Positions 47,186-55,353 of a stretch of DNA of 64,000 bases are shown one piece after another. The translations under genes were made by a program, and so were the position numbers. Source of the DNA: a virus; IMG/VR virus record IMGVR_UViG_3300032291_002681, positions 1-64,000 of that record; one strand, written 5' to 3'. Position 1 is the first letter of the stretch. Each line of letters opens with the position of its first letter. Under the pieces are notes generated by a model. It worked only from the letters and a program-made list of their open reading frames with translations. It made no database searches and was not told the DNA's origin.

Positions 47186-48022
47186 ATGATACTTAAAAAA
47201 GGAGACAACAACGAAAATGTTAAGTTGATGCAACAAAAGCTGGGAATCGAACCAGCAGTAACTAATTTTGGACCTAAAACTGAAGCAGCTGTAAAAGAAT
47301 GGCAAGCAAAGAATGGTTTAGTTGCGGATGGTATAGTAGGACCGGCAACTTGGGCAAAAATTATGGGAGAATCAACGCCAGTACCAGCAGCACCAGTTCA
47401 ACCTGTAGCAAATGTGGGTGGATTAAAATTAGATAAACTTAAAGGACATATTCCTGATGCAGTTATCCAAATGATTCCTGATACGGCAGCTAAATTTCAA
47501 ATTAATACTCCATTAAGATTAGCACACTTCTTAGCACAATGTGGACATGAGAGTGGTGGATTTAGAGTAACACAAGAAAACCTAAACTATTCAGCTAAAG
47601 GATTGGCTGGTATCTTTAAGAAATACTTTCCAACCGAAGCAGCAGCAACTCCTTATGCTAGACAACCACAAAAGATTGCAAACAAAGTATATGCAAATCG
47701 TATGGCTAATGGTTCGGAAGCAAGTGGTGATGGCTACAAATTCAGAGGTAGAGGATATATTCAATTAACAGGTAGAGATAACTACACTCAATTTGGTAAA
47801 GCAATTGGTGAGGATATTGCATCAAATCCTGATAAGGTATCATCTCAATACGCATTATTATCAGCAGCATGGTTCTGGTCTAAGAATGGATTAAACAAAT
47901 TGGCAGATGGTGGAGCAGGTGATACTGTGGTAACATCTATTACTAAAAGAGTAAATGGTGGTACAATTGGATTAGCTGACAGAATAAAGCATTTCAAAGA
48001 ATACTATCATTTATTAGCGTAA
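47186..48022 (+). CDS. Endolysin: peptidoglycan-binding domain plus GH19 glycosidase
   Basis: 278 residues. Residues 1-60 form a PG_binding_1 domain (FGPKTEAAVKEWQAKNGLVADGIVGPATW). A Pro/Ala linker follows. Residues about 85-278 are a family 19 chitinase-like lysozyme domain: HFLAQCGHESGGF with the catalytic Glu122, YKFRGRGYIQLTGRDNY, and KRVNGG. It cuts the glycan chains of the cell wall at lysis. No signal peptide is present, so release needs a holin; none is evident in this window. Confidence 0.92.
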   Translation: MILKKGDNNENVKLMQQKLGIEPAVTNFGPKTEAAVKEWQAKNGLVADGIVGPATWAKIMGESTPVPAAPVQPVANVGGLKLDKLKGHIPDAVIQMIPDTAAKFQINTPLRLAHFLAQCGHESGGFRVTQENLNYSAKGLAGIFKKYFPTEAAATPYARQPQKIANKVYANRMANGSEASGDGYKFRGRGYIQLTGRDNYTQFGKAIGEDIASNPDKVSSQYALLSAAWFWSKNGLNKLADGGAGDTVVTSITKRVNGGTIGLADRIKHFKEYYHLLA

Positions 48023-48025
48023 AAC

Positions 48026-48058
48026 TTGGTAAATTAAAAAAGATTTCGTATATTTATA
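48026..48058 (+). promoter_or_regulatory. Hybrid promoter (host-type -33, late-type -10)
   Basis: TTG at 48026-48028, a 20-nt spacer and TATATTTATA at 48049-48058. It combines the host-like -33 with the phage late motif, 17 nt before the ATG at 48076. Confidence 0.55.
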
Positions 48059-48075
48059 GAATATAATAACATAAA

Positions 48076-49263
48076 ATGAAAAATATAAGTTTAAAATCAT
48101 TACTTGAAGCCGAAGATTTTAAGGCAAGAAGTAAACAAACTGGAAAGTTAGTACACTTTAAATCAAAGGATTCATACGATGCGGCAATCAAAGCCGGTTC
48201 TCATGAAGACCCTAAAGCTAAAAAAGGTGATTCATCTAAAGCAGCTACAAAACCAAATGATATGTTTGGTGGAGATTATACAAAAGATAGAGGTGGTAAA
48301 ACTCCAAAAGCTGACCCTGTTATTGCAGTAGCATCTAGAGCTCAAATGGTCCCAAAAGCGGTAGCAGGTTGGGCAGATAAAAATCGTGTAGACCTTTCCA
48401 AAGTATCCGATGATTTAAATTCAGGTAAGTTAAACGTATTTGATTTTATGACGGCCGTTAGTGGTATCCCTGGTAACAAATACGCTAAAGATGTAATTGC
48501 TAAATATCCACAATCTGATTCTAATATGAACTATTCACAATCGGCTAAACAAGATAATGATTCTGATGTAGACGGACAAACTGATGATGAATTATACGAT
48601 GCTTTGTATGATATGGGATATGATTTCGGAGAACTTGGTAGTGATGATTTTGATGAAGAAGGATTTGCCGATGCAGCTATGAATTTAGGTTACCGATATG
48701 ATGACACGAATAAAGTGTGGAATCATAGAGATGAAATGGAAGATGAACCTGTTTCTACCCCAAAAGAAGCTAGAAAAGGTAATCCATCGGTAAATAAAGA
48801 AGCTAAGAAAAACGCAGAACAATTTGGTATTACTCCACAAAAGTTGGGTAAAGAAGAATATCCAAAAACAATGTTAAAAGCTGCAGTTGAAGCTTTAACT
48901 GATGCAAACTTTCACGATGAAGCTAGAGAATTGATATCAAAAATTGAAGGAAAGCCAGAATGGGCTAAGAGAGTGGATTACCCATCAATGGATGACCCTA
49001 AGTACAAAGAAAAAATGGCAGATATAAGAACCAATGGTGTAGACAGTTCGGAATATTGGAAAGGGGATAATAACTCACATGAATTTGGAAGAAAAGTATC
49101 ATCAGCATCCGGATGGGATGGAGTTGATGCAGCAGATGGAATTGCATTCACCTTAAGAATGAATGGGTTTCATAAACAAGCGGATATGATTCAATCCGTA
49201 TTTGATGACAAACCATATATGAGAGAACAATCAACGAAATTAACCACAATGATTAAAAAATAA
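48076..49263 (+). CDS. Hypothetical protein with leader-like N-terminus and shared module
   Basis: 395 residues. The N-terminus MKNISLKSLLEAEDF contains Leu-Leu-Glu followed by Ala, a match to the T4 prohead protease site and to T4 capsid-targeting leaders such as that of internal protein III. Residues 15-70 (TGKLVHFKSKDSYDAAIKAGSHEDPKAK in two parts, with RGG near the end) match a module of the 1400-residue protein. The middle is acidic (about 160-215), and the C-terminal third has ALTDANFHDEARELISKIEG. It may be a packaged internal virion protein. No family recognised. Confidence 0.6.
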   Translation: MKNISLKSLLEAEDFKARSKQTGKLVHFKSKDSYDAAIKAGSHEDPKAKKGDSSKAATKPNDMFGGDYTKDRGGKTPKADPVIAVASRAQMVPKAVAGWADKNRVDLSKVSDDLNSGKLNVFDFMTAVSGIPGNKYAKDVIAKYPQSDSNMNYSQSAKQDNDSDVDGQTDDELYDALYDMGYDFGELGSDDFDEEGFADAAMNLGYRYDDTNKVWNHRDEMEDEPVSTPKEARKGNPSVNKEAKKNAEQFGITPQKLGKEEYPKTMLKAAVEALTDANFHDEARELISKIEGKPEWAKRVDYPSMDDPKYKEKMADIRTNGVDSSEYWKGDNNSHEFGRKVSSASGWDGVDAADGIAFTLRMNGFHKQADMIQSVFDDKPYMREQSTKLTTMIKK

Positions 49264-49267
49264 CTAA

Positions 49268-49294
49268 AAGGGAGAAACTAATTCTCCCTTTTTT
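49268..49294 (+). terminator. Intrinsic terminator
   Basis: AAGGGAGAA at 49268-49276 pairs with TTCTCCCTT at 49282-49290 around a 5-nt loop, followed by TTTT. It separates the late accessory region from the replication region. Confidence 0.85.
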
Positions 49295-49296
49295 AT

Positions 49297-49327
49297 TTGG
49301 TAATACCGAATATATTTCGTATATTTG
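49297..49327 (+). promoter_or_regulatory. Bacteroidota-type promoter, distal for gp32
   Basis: TTG at 49297-49299, 20-nt spacer, TATATTTG at 49320-49327. It is the first of two tandem promoters before the single-stranded DNA-binding protein gene. Confidence 0.75.
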
Positions 49328-49387
49328 TATATGTCCACAATCATATATAAATGCCAATAGTCCTTAAAATATACTTCAAAAAAACAT

Positions 49388-49418
49388 TTGGAATTGTGAG
49401 AAATTTGTTGTATATTTG
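49388..49418 (+). promoter_or_regulatory. Bacteroidota-type promoter, proximal for gp32
   Basis: TTG at 49388-49390, 20-nt spacer, TATATTTG at 49411-49418, leaving a leader of about 80 nt before the ATG at 49509. A short GGTGA/TCACC hairpin (49449-49465) lies in the leader. Confidence 0.78.
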
Positions 49419-49508
49419 TATTTCTATTATATTTATTAATGTAACGGAGGTGAAGGACACTCACCAAAATAAAACCATAAAACTTAAACTCTTAAAATCT
49501 TAAAAGAC

Positions 49509-50327
49509 ATGGCTATTAACTTAGACGCAATTAAGAGCAGACTTAACAAACTGCAAAACACCCAAAGAACCACAGTAGAACTTTGGAAACCAGCACCCGG
49601 TAAACACACAATCCGATTGGTGCCGTACAAATTCAATAAAGAAAATCCTTTTATTGAACTTTATTTTCACTACAACATTAACAACAAAACTTATCTATCT
49701 CCAATTTCATTTGGTAGACCTGACCCAATTGTTGAGTTTGCTGACAAACTTAAAAGAATGGGCGATAAGGAAGATTGGAAAGCTGCTAAAAAAATGGAGC
49801 CGAAACTTAGAACTTTTGTACCAGTATTGGTAAGAGGTGAAGAAGGTGAAGGTGTAAAATTTTGGGGCTTTGGTAAAACTGTATATCAAGAGATTCTTGG
49901 GTATATGGCAGACCCTGATTACGGTGATATTACTGACCCAAATGAAGGTAGAGATATTACTGTTGAAGTAGTATCGGCTGAAGACAGTGGTACTTCTTAC
50001 CCTGTAACAACGATTCGTGTTAAACCAAAGGAAACTCCATTGGCAACTTCTAAAGAAGACACGGACAAGTATTTAACTTCTCAAAAAGAAATTACTGAAC
50101 TTTATTCAGAATTAACTTATGCAGAATTGAAAAATGTATTAGAAGGATGGTTAAATCCATCGGGAGCTGCTTCTGACGAAGAAAAATCAGTTTCCGCACA
50201 AACTTTATCATCAACAGCAACTGATGAAGATGAAGTACCATTTGATACAACTCCATCAAAACCAGCAGCACCAGCTAAAAAAGTTGATGATGTTGCAGCG
50301 GCATTTGATGACCTTTTCAATTCATAA
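49509..50327 (+). CDS. Single-stranded DNA-binding protein, gp32-like
   Basis: 272 residues. The segments TVELWKPAPGKHTIRLVPYKFNKENPFIELYFHY and SPISFGRPDPIVEFADKL are typical of the T4 gp32 family core. The C-terminus is an acidic tail (DDVAAAFDDLFNS), which in gp32 recruits replication proteins. No cysteine is present, so the zinc site of T4 gp32 is missing. It coats single-stranded DNA in replication and recombination. Two tandem promoters and an AU-rich leader fit high expression; T4 gp32 controls its own translation through its leader. Confidence 0.88.
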   Translation: MAINLDAIKSRLNKLQNTQRTTVELWKPAPGKHTIRLVPYKFNKENPFIELYFHYNINNKTYLSPISFGRPDPIVEFADKLKRMGDKEDWKAAKKMEPKLRTFVPVLVRGEEGEGVKFWGFGKTVYQEILGYMADPDYGDITDPNEGRDITVEVVSAEDSGTSYPVTTIRVKPKETPLATSKEDTDKYLTSQKEITELYSELTYAELKNVLEGWLNPSGAASDEEKSVSAQTLSSTATDEDEVPFDTTPSKPAAPAKKVDDVAAAFDDLFNS

Positions 50328-50341
50328 AATAATAAGTTAAT

Positions 50342-51463
50342 ATGGCGAAAGCAACTAAGGAAGTGGACTTAGCAGAAGTGCTAGCGGAGTCCCTTAACAA
50401 ACAATCAAAAGACCAACGAGTAGCATTCTTTTTGGACAACAATGATTCTCCTACAAACGTAGAAGGTTGGATTTCAACCGGAGCATCAATGTTGGATGTG
50501 GCAATCTCTAATAGACCTTATGGAGGTTTACCTGTTGGTAGAATTACCGAAATTACTGGATTGGAACAAAGTGGTAAATCATTGGTATCAGCACATTTAC
50601 TTGCCGAAACTCAAAAGTTAGGTGGTATCGCTGTACTGATTGATACTGAAAATGCGGTAAGTAGAGAATTCTTAGAAGCCATTGGAGTAGATACATCAAA
50701 ATTACTTTATGTAGCAGCTGAGACTGTTGAACAATGTTTTGAATATACCGAAACTATTATTGAGAAAGTGAGAACTAACTCAAAAGATAAATTCGTAACA
50801 ATCGTTGTGGATTCAGTAGCAGCAGCATCAACTGAAAAGGAGATGGAAGCTGATTATGGTAAAGATGGTTATGCTACGGATAAAGCAATTATCATTTCCA
50901 AAGCAATGCGTAAAATCACAAATCTTATTGGTAGACAGAAAATCACTTTGGTTTTCACAAATCAATTAAGACAGAAAATGAACGCAATGCCATTCTCTGA
51001 CCCTTGGACAACTTCTGGTGGTAAAGCAATTGCTTTCCATGCATCGGTTCGTTTAAGATTAAAGAGTATGGGAACGATTAAGGCTAAAGAAAATGGTAAC
51101 GATAGAATCGTAGGTATCAAAGTTCGTTGTCAAGTAGTAAAGAATAGGATGGGACCTCCGTTACGTTCCGCCGATTTCGATATCTTCTTTGACAGAGGAA
51201 TTGATAACTATGGAGCTTGGTTGGGTATGATGAAAGAGAATTCAATCGTAAAACAAAGTGGTGCATGGTATGAATATACTGATATTGATACCGGTGAAAT
51301 CATTAAGTTTCAAGCGAAAGATTTTCCTTCCACATTAGAAAACAACCAGGAAGTTAAAGAGCAAATCTATAAAAGGATTTGTGAAGGAACTATTTTACAA
51401 TACAAAAAAGATTCACTTGATACTGATAATTTGGTGACAGATTCAGAGGTGATTGGTGATTAA
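50342..51463 (+). CDS. uvsX: RecA/UvsX-like recombinase
   Basis: 373 residues. Walker A is GLEQSGKS at residues 73-80. The following AVLIDTENAVSREFLEAIGVD, TIVVDSVAAAST (Walker B) and LVFTNQLRQKMN, PWTTSGGKAIAFHASVRLRL are RecA-core motifs. It pairs single strands with duplex DNA in recombination-dependent replication, working with gp32. It begins 14 nt after the gp32 gene. Length and order agree with T4-like UvsX. Confidence 0.9.
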   Translation: MAKATKEVDLAEVLAESLNKQSKDQRVAFFLDNNDSPTNVEGWISTGASMLDVAISNRPYGGLPVGRITEITGLEQSGKSLVSAHLLAETQKLGGIAVLIDTENAVSREFLEAIGVDTSKLLYVAAETVEQCFEYTETIIEKVRTNSKDKFVTIVVDSVAAASTEKEMEADYGKDGYATDKAIIISKAMRKITNLIGRQKITLVFTNQLRQKMNAMPFSDPWTTSGGKAIAFHASVRLRLKSMGTIKAKENGNDRIVGIKVRCQVVKNRMGPPLRSADFDIFFDRGIDNYGAWLGMMKENSIVKQSGAWYEYTDIDTGEIIKFQAKDFPSTLENNQEVKEQIYKRICEGTILQYKKDSLDTDNLVTDSEVIGD

Positions 51464-51481
51464 TAAAGGTTATAAAACAAT

Positions 51482-52525
51482 ATGAAAGACTTATACAAAA
51501 AATTACTCAATGAAGTTGAGACAGAGCATGAATCAAACGCCCAAAGGGTAAGGAATGGTAGAGTTCTTATCATAGATGGACTCAATACCTTCATCCGTAG
51601 TTGGACAACCAATCCCATTATGAATGAGGATGGTGAACATACGGGTGGAGTTATTGGTTCATTAAATTCAATCGGATATCAAATCAGACAATTTAATCCT
51701 ACTAGAGTTGTTCTTACTTTTGATGGTAAGGGTGGTTCTAAAGGTAGGAAAGAATTATTTGAAGGATACAAAGCTGATAGAGGTAAGAATCGTTTTAGGG
51801 TTAATCGTCAATACCCTGAAATGATGAGTGAAGAAGATGAGCAGGTTTCAATGAAAAGACAATTTGTGTGGTTAGTAGACTTGTTATATAGTTTACCAAT
51901 TACTACAATGATATATGATGGTATTGAAGCAGATGACGTAATCGGACACATTGCTAAGCATGTACTTAGTGAAGAAGAAGAATGTTATATTGTTTCTACC
52001 GATAAAGATTTTTTACAATTAGTGGATAAAAAAACTTTTGTTTATTCACCAACTAAAAAGAAACTTTATAATAGAGAACTAGTTAAACAGGAATGGGGGA
52101 TATATCCGCAAAATCTTTTACTATTTAGAACATTGGATGGAGATAATTCGGATAATGTTCCTGGTGTAAAAGGATGTGGATTGAAGACAGTTCTTAAAAG
52201 ATTTCCTGAATTATCGGAAGATAGAGAAATAACTTTTGATGAATTATTTCAAATATGCGAAGATAAAAGGAAAGAGGCTAAAATCTACGAAGATATACTT
52301 GCAGCTAAAGATGATGTTCTAAGAAATAGACAAATCATGCAATTACAAGAACCACATATCAATACAAATACAAAGTTGAAAATCAATGACCGTTTTGCCG
52401 AACCAAACAAAAAGTTTGATAAAATGGAATTCATCAAAGCCGCTATGAAGTATAAAATTCTTCAAAATTGGAAAGATATAAACGATTGGCTTAAATCAAC
52501 TTATACAAACATAATTGTAAAATAA
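51482..52525 (+). CDS. rnh: 5'-3' exonuclease / RNase H (T4 rnh type)
   Basis: 347 residues. Acidic metal-site motifs are in order: LIIDGLNTFIRSW, TFDGKGGSKGRKE, GIEADDVIGHI, STDKDFLQL, then DGDNSDNVPGVKGCGLKTVL, the helix-three-turn-helix of the FEN/PIN-type nucleases. T4 RNase H removes RNA primers from lagging-strand fragments. The position between uvsX and the helicase gene fits. The C-terminal part is basic and helical. Confidence 0.87.
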   Translation: MKDLYKKLLNEVETEHESNAQRVRNGRVLIIDGLNTFIRSWTTNPIMNEDGEHTGGVIGSLNSIGYQIRQFNPTRVVLTFDGKGGSKGRKELFEGYKADRGKNRFRVNRQYPEMMSEEDEQVSMKRQFVWLVDLLYSLPITTMIYDGIEADDVIGHIAKHVLSEEEECYIVSTDKDFLQLVDKKTFVYSPTKKKLYNRELVKQEWGIYPQNLLLFRTLDGDNSDNVPGVKGCGLKTVLKRFPELSEDREITFDELFQICEDKRKEAKIYEDILAAKDDVLRNRQIMQLQEPHINTNTKLKINDRFAEPNKKFDKMEFIKAAMKYKILQNWKDINDWLKSTYTNIIVK

Positions 52526-52526
52526 T

Positions 52527-52557
52527 TTGGTGAACTCACTAAATTATCGTATATTTG
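52527..52557 (+). promoter_or_regulatory. Bacteroidota-type promoter of the helicase gene
   Basis: TTG at 52527-52529, 20-nt spacer, TATATTTG at 52550-52557, 19 nt before the ATG at 52577. Confidence 0.78.
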
Positions 52558-52576
52558 TACAACTTTAAAACACAAA

Positions 52577-53971
52577 ATGCAAAGCGAAGATACATTATCA
52601 AAATATGGACAATCATTTCAAACTAAAGTAGTAGCTGCCATCCTAAGTGATGATAGAATGCTGGATACTTTAGGTGATGTAATTCACAAAAAATTCTTTG
52701 AATCCGAAGCAAACAAATGGATTGTAGAGGAAGTAGTAGCATACTATAATGATTACCATAGATTACCATCATTGGATGTATTTAAGGTGCAAGTTTCTAA
52801 AGTTGATAACCCAGCATTACAAAAAACAATCGTAGCACAATTAAAAGAAGTTTATCAAAGTATTGGAGGTTTGGACCTACAATATATTAAAGATGAATTT
52901 ACAGCATTTTGTATTAATCAAAACTTAAAGAATGTAATTGTACAATCAATCGATTTACTAAAATCAGGCAACTATGATAAAATCAAAGAGTTGGTTGATA
53001 AGGCAATGAAGGTTGGAGTTGATGCTGATTTGGGTATGGATTACTTAACCGATTTCGAAGAACGTTACGATGAAACGGCTAGAGATACGGTGGCAACTGA
53101 TTGGGAATGTATCAACGAATTGATGAATGGTGGATTAGGGCCAGGTGAATTAGGAGTTGTAGTTGCACCATCCGGTGTTGGTAAGACTTGGGTTTTAGCA
53201 GCATTAGGAGCAGCAGCTGTAAAAGCTGGAAAGATTGTGGCTCACTATACATTAGAACTTTCACAAGGATATGTTGGATTACGATACGATACTGTGTTTA
53301 CACATATCGCATCATCTGATTTATCACAAAGGAGAGATGAAGTTTTGGATAAAGTAAAAAGATTAAAAGGTAAACTTAAAATCAAATACTATCCACCAAA
53401 GGGAGCATCATCTAAAACAATTCAGGCTCACTTAGAAAAGATGATAGCAGCCGGTAATAAGCCCGATTTAGTTATTGTGGATTACGCCGATTTGTTATTA
53501 TCACATTCAAACAAAACCGATAGTACATACGCTGAGCAAGGTGGTGTGTACATTGATTTAAGAGGAATGAGTGGTGAGTTAGGAATTCCGGTTTGGACCG
53601 CATCACAAACAAATCGTTCAGCAATCGATAGTGAGGTTATTGAAGCTGATAAGATAGCAGATTCATACGCTAAAGTAATGAATGCTGACTTTATTATGAG
53701 TTTGAGTAGAAAAGCTAAAGATAAACTTAGTAATACTGCTAGGGTGCATGTTATGAAGAACCGTTTTGGGCAAGATGGAATTACATTCCCAGCCAAAATG
53801 GATACAACACATGGTAGTTTAGAAGTATATACTGCAACATCTGCGGATGGTGTAATGGCTACCAAAGAAAGTGCAGATGGGGGACAAATAGAAAGGCAAT
53901 TATTGCATAAAAAATATGTTGAAACTATGCCGTTTGGAAACAAACCACAATTAGTTACAGGATTAGGATAA
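52577..53971 (+). CDS. Replicative DNA helicase, gp41/DnaB-like
   Basis: 464 residues. The N-terminal 150 are helical. The RecA-like core has Walker A APSGVGKT at residues 197-204, AHYTLELSQGYVGLRYD, and Walker B with Asp302 in LVIVDYADLLL, followed by LGIPVWTASQTNRSAI. This is the DnaB-type pattern; T4 gp41 has 475 residues. It unwinds the replication fork. It has its own host-like promoter. Confidence 0.9.
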   Translation: MQSEDTLSKYGQSFQTKVVAAILSDDRMLDTLGDVIHKKFFESEANKWIVEEVVAYYNDYHRLPSLDVFKVQVSKVDNPALQKTIVAQLKEVYQSIGGLDLQYIKDEFTAFCINQNLKNVIVQSIDLLKSGNYDKIKELVDKAMKVGVDADLGMDYLTDFEERYDETARDTVATDWECINELMNGGLGPGELGVVVAPSGVGKTWVLAALGAAAVKAGKIVAHYTLELSQGYVGLRYDTVFTHIASSDLSQRRDEVLDKVKRLKGKLKIKYYPPKGASSKTIQAHLEKMIAAGNKPDLVIVDYADLLLSHSNKTDSTYAEQGGVYIDLRGMSGELGIPVWTASQTNRSAIDSEVIEADKIADSYAKVMNADFIMSLSRKAKDKLSNTARVHVMKNRFGQDGITFPAKMDTTHGSLEVYTATSADGVMATKESADGGQIERQLLHKKYVETMPFGNKPQLVTGLG

Positions 53972-53989
53972 CAATTAAAAACAAAAACT

Positions 53990-54169
53990 ATGGCACAAAC
54001 AAGTCAAGAATTATTCGAACAAATCAAAGGACATTTTACAACCTTTGAAACCGAACACAATGGAACTAAAAAAGTAAACAAATCAAGAGCTAGAAAAGCA
54101 ATTGGTGAGTTGAAAAAATTAGTAACTGCTTATAAGAAAGCTTCTACGGAAGAAGGAAAAGCGGCCTAA
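53990..54169 (+). CDS. Histone H1-like basic protein (Hc1-like)
   Basis: 59 residues. The sequence QELFEQIKGHFTTFETEHN, then KVNKSRARKAIGELKKLV is close to the Hc1/histone H1-like proteins of Bacteroidota, in which a GTRARKAMQELKKLA-type segment is typical. It is basic (many Lys/Arg) and rich in helix formers. It follows the helicase gene by 18 nt and ends in a hairpin. It may compact or coat DNA. The identification is from pattern, not a search. Confidence 0.65.
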   Translation: MAQTSQELFEQIKGHFTTFETEHNGTKKVNKSRARKAIGELKKLVTAYKKASTEEGKAA

Positions 54170-54170
54170 T

Positions 54171-54204
54171 AATGATAGGGGAGTCTTACGGCTCCCCATT
54201 CATT
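54171..54204 (+). terminator. Hairpin after the histone-like gene
   Basis: GGGGAGTC at 54178-54185 pairs with GGCTCCCC at 54190-54197, with a TTAC loop; AATGA and TCATT extend it beyond a 2-nt mismatch. There is no T run, so it may be a weak terminator or mRNA end stabiliser. Confidence 0.6.
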
Positions 54205-54284
54205 ATGTTATAATAGACACTAATAGAAATAGACTAAAATATTAAAAAAATATTTGTAATTATAAAAGGTTTATGAGTATATAT

Positions 54285-54294
54285 TGTATTTATA
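54285..54294 (+). promoter_or_regulatory. Candidate promoter motif of the nrdB operon
   Basis: TGTATTTATA, 36 nt before the nrdB ATG. It is of the late-motif type, although nrdB is normally an early or middle gene. Confidence 0.35.
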
Positions 54295-54330
54295 TTCACC
54301 CCAAAGAACTTACAAAAATTAAATTACACT

Positions 54331-55344
54331 ATGAGCAAATTATTTACGGATAGAATCCCCTACAAACCATTTGAATACCCAGATTACTATAATGAGGGTT
54401 GGTTAAAACAAATGCAGGCGTTTTGGTTACATACCGAAATACCAATGCAGGGAGATGTGAAGGATTGGAATGAGAATTTAACAAAAGAGGAAAAGCACTT
54501 AGTAGGTAATATCCTTTTAGGATTTGCTCAAACCGAATGTGCGGTATCTGATTATTGGACTGGTATGGTTACTAAATGGTTTCCAAAGCATGAGATTAGA
54601 CAAATGGCAATGGCATTTGGTTCACAAGAAACAATTCATTCAGTTGCATATTCGTATTTAAATGAAACATTAGGATTAGATGATTTCGCAGGTTTCCTAC
54701 ATGATGAAACAATGAAGGAACGATTTGAGTTATTAACAAACACAACCGCAGATTGGTCACCTGAAGATTTAAGAACAAACCATCAGGCTAGAGTTGAGGT
54801 TGCTCGTTCACTTGCTATCTTTTCGGCATTTGCGGAAGGCGTGGCATTATATTCATCATTTGCTGTATTGTATTCATTCCAAATGAGAAACCTTTTAAAA
54901 GGAATTGGGCAACAAATGAAGTGGAGTGTTAGAGATGAATCCCTACACTCAAAAATGGGTTGTCAATTATTCAGGCACATGTGTGATGAATTTCCTGAAT
55001 TATTAGAAGAAGCTAAAGCAGATATCTACAAAGCAGCTGAAATGATTAGAGATTTAGAACACAAATTCATTGATAAAATATTTGAAATGGGTGATTTAGA
55101 AAATCTTAAAAAAGATGACCTAAAAGAATTCATTACAAAAAGAGTTAATGAAAAGTTAGGAGAATTAGGATATAACCCAATCAAAGGTGGTGATGATTAT
55201 TTTGAATTTGATGAAACAAAAGCATCGGAGTTGGATTGGTTTTATCATTTGACTGGAGGCGTAACTCATACTGATTTTTTTGCTATGAGACCTACTGATT
55301 ATTCCAAAGCAGGTGAAGGTGAAAATTGGGATAATATATTTTAA
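54331..55344 (+). CDS. nrdB: Ribonucleotide reductase small subunit (class I)
   Basis: 337 residues. The diiron and radical motifs are visible: ILLGFAQTECAVSDYW (first ligand region, Glu where many have Asp), Glu100-Thr-Ile-His103 with Tyr107 at the radical position, FAEGVALYSSFAVLYS, and VRDESLHSKMGCQL with the last Glu and His ligands. It makes the radical used by NrdA to convert ribonucleotides to deoxyribonucleotides. nrdA follows by 9 nt. Confidence 0.93.
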   Translation: MSKLFTDRIPYKPFEYPDYYNEGWLKQMQAFWLHTEIPMQGDVKDWNENLTKEEKHLVGNILLGFAQTECAVSDYWTGMVTKWFPKHEIRQMAMAFGSQETIHSVAYSYLNETLGLDDFAGFLHDETMKERFELLTNTTADWSPEDLRTNHQARVEVARSLAIFSAFAEGVALYSSFAVLYSFQMRNLLKGIGQQMKWSVRDESLHSKMGCQLFRHMCDEFPELLEEAKADIYKAAEMIRDLEHKFIDKIFEMGDLENLKKDDLKEFITKRVNEKLGELGYNPIKGGDDYFEFDETKASELDWFYHLTGGVTHTDFFAMRPTDYSKAGEGENWDNIF

Positions 55345-55353
55345 AAATAATTT

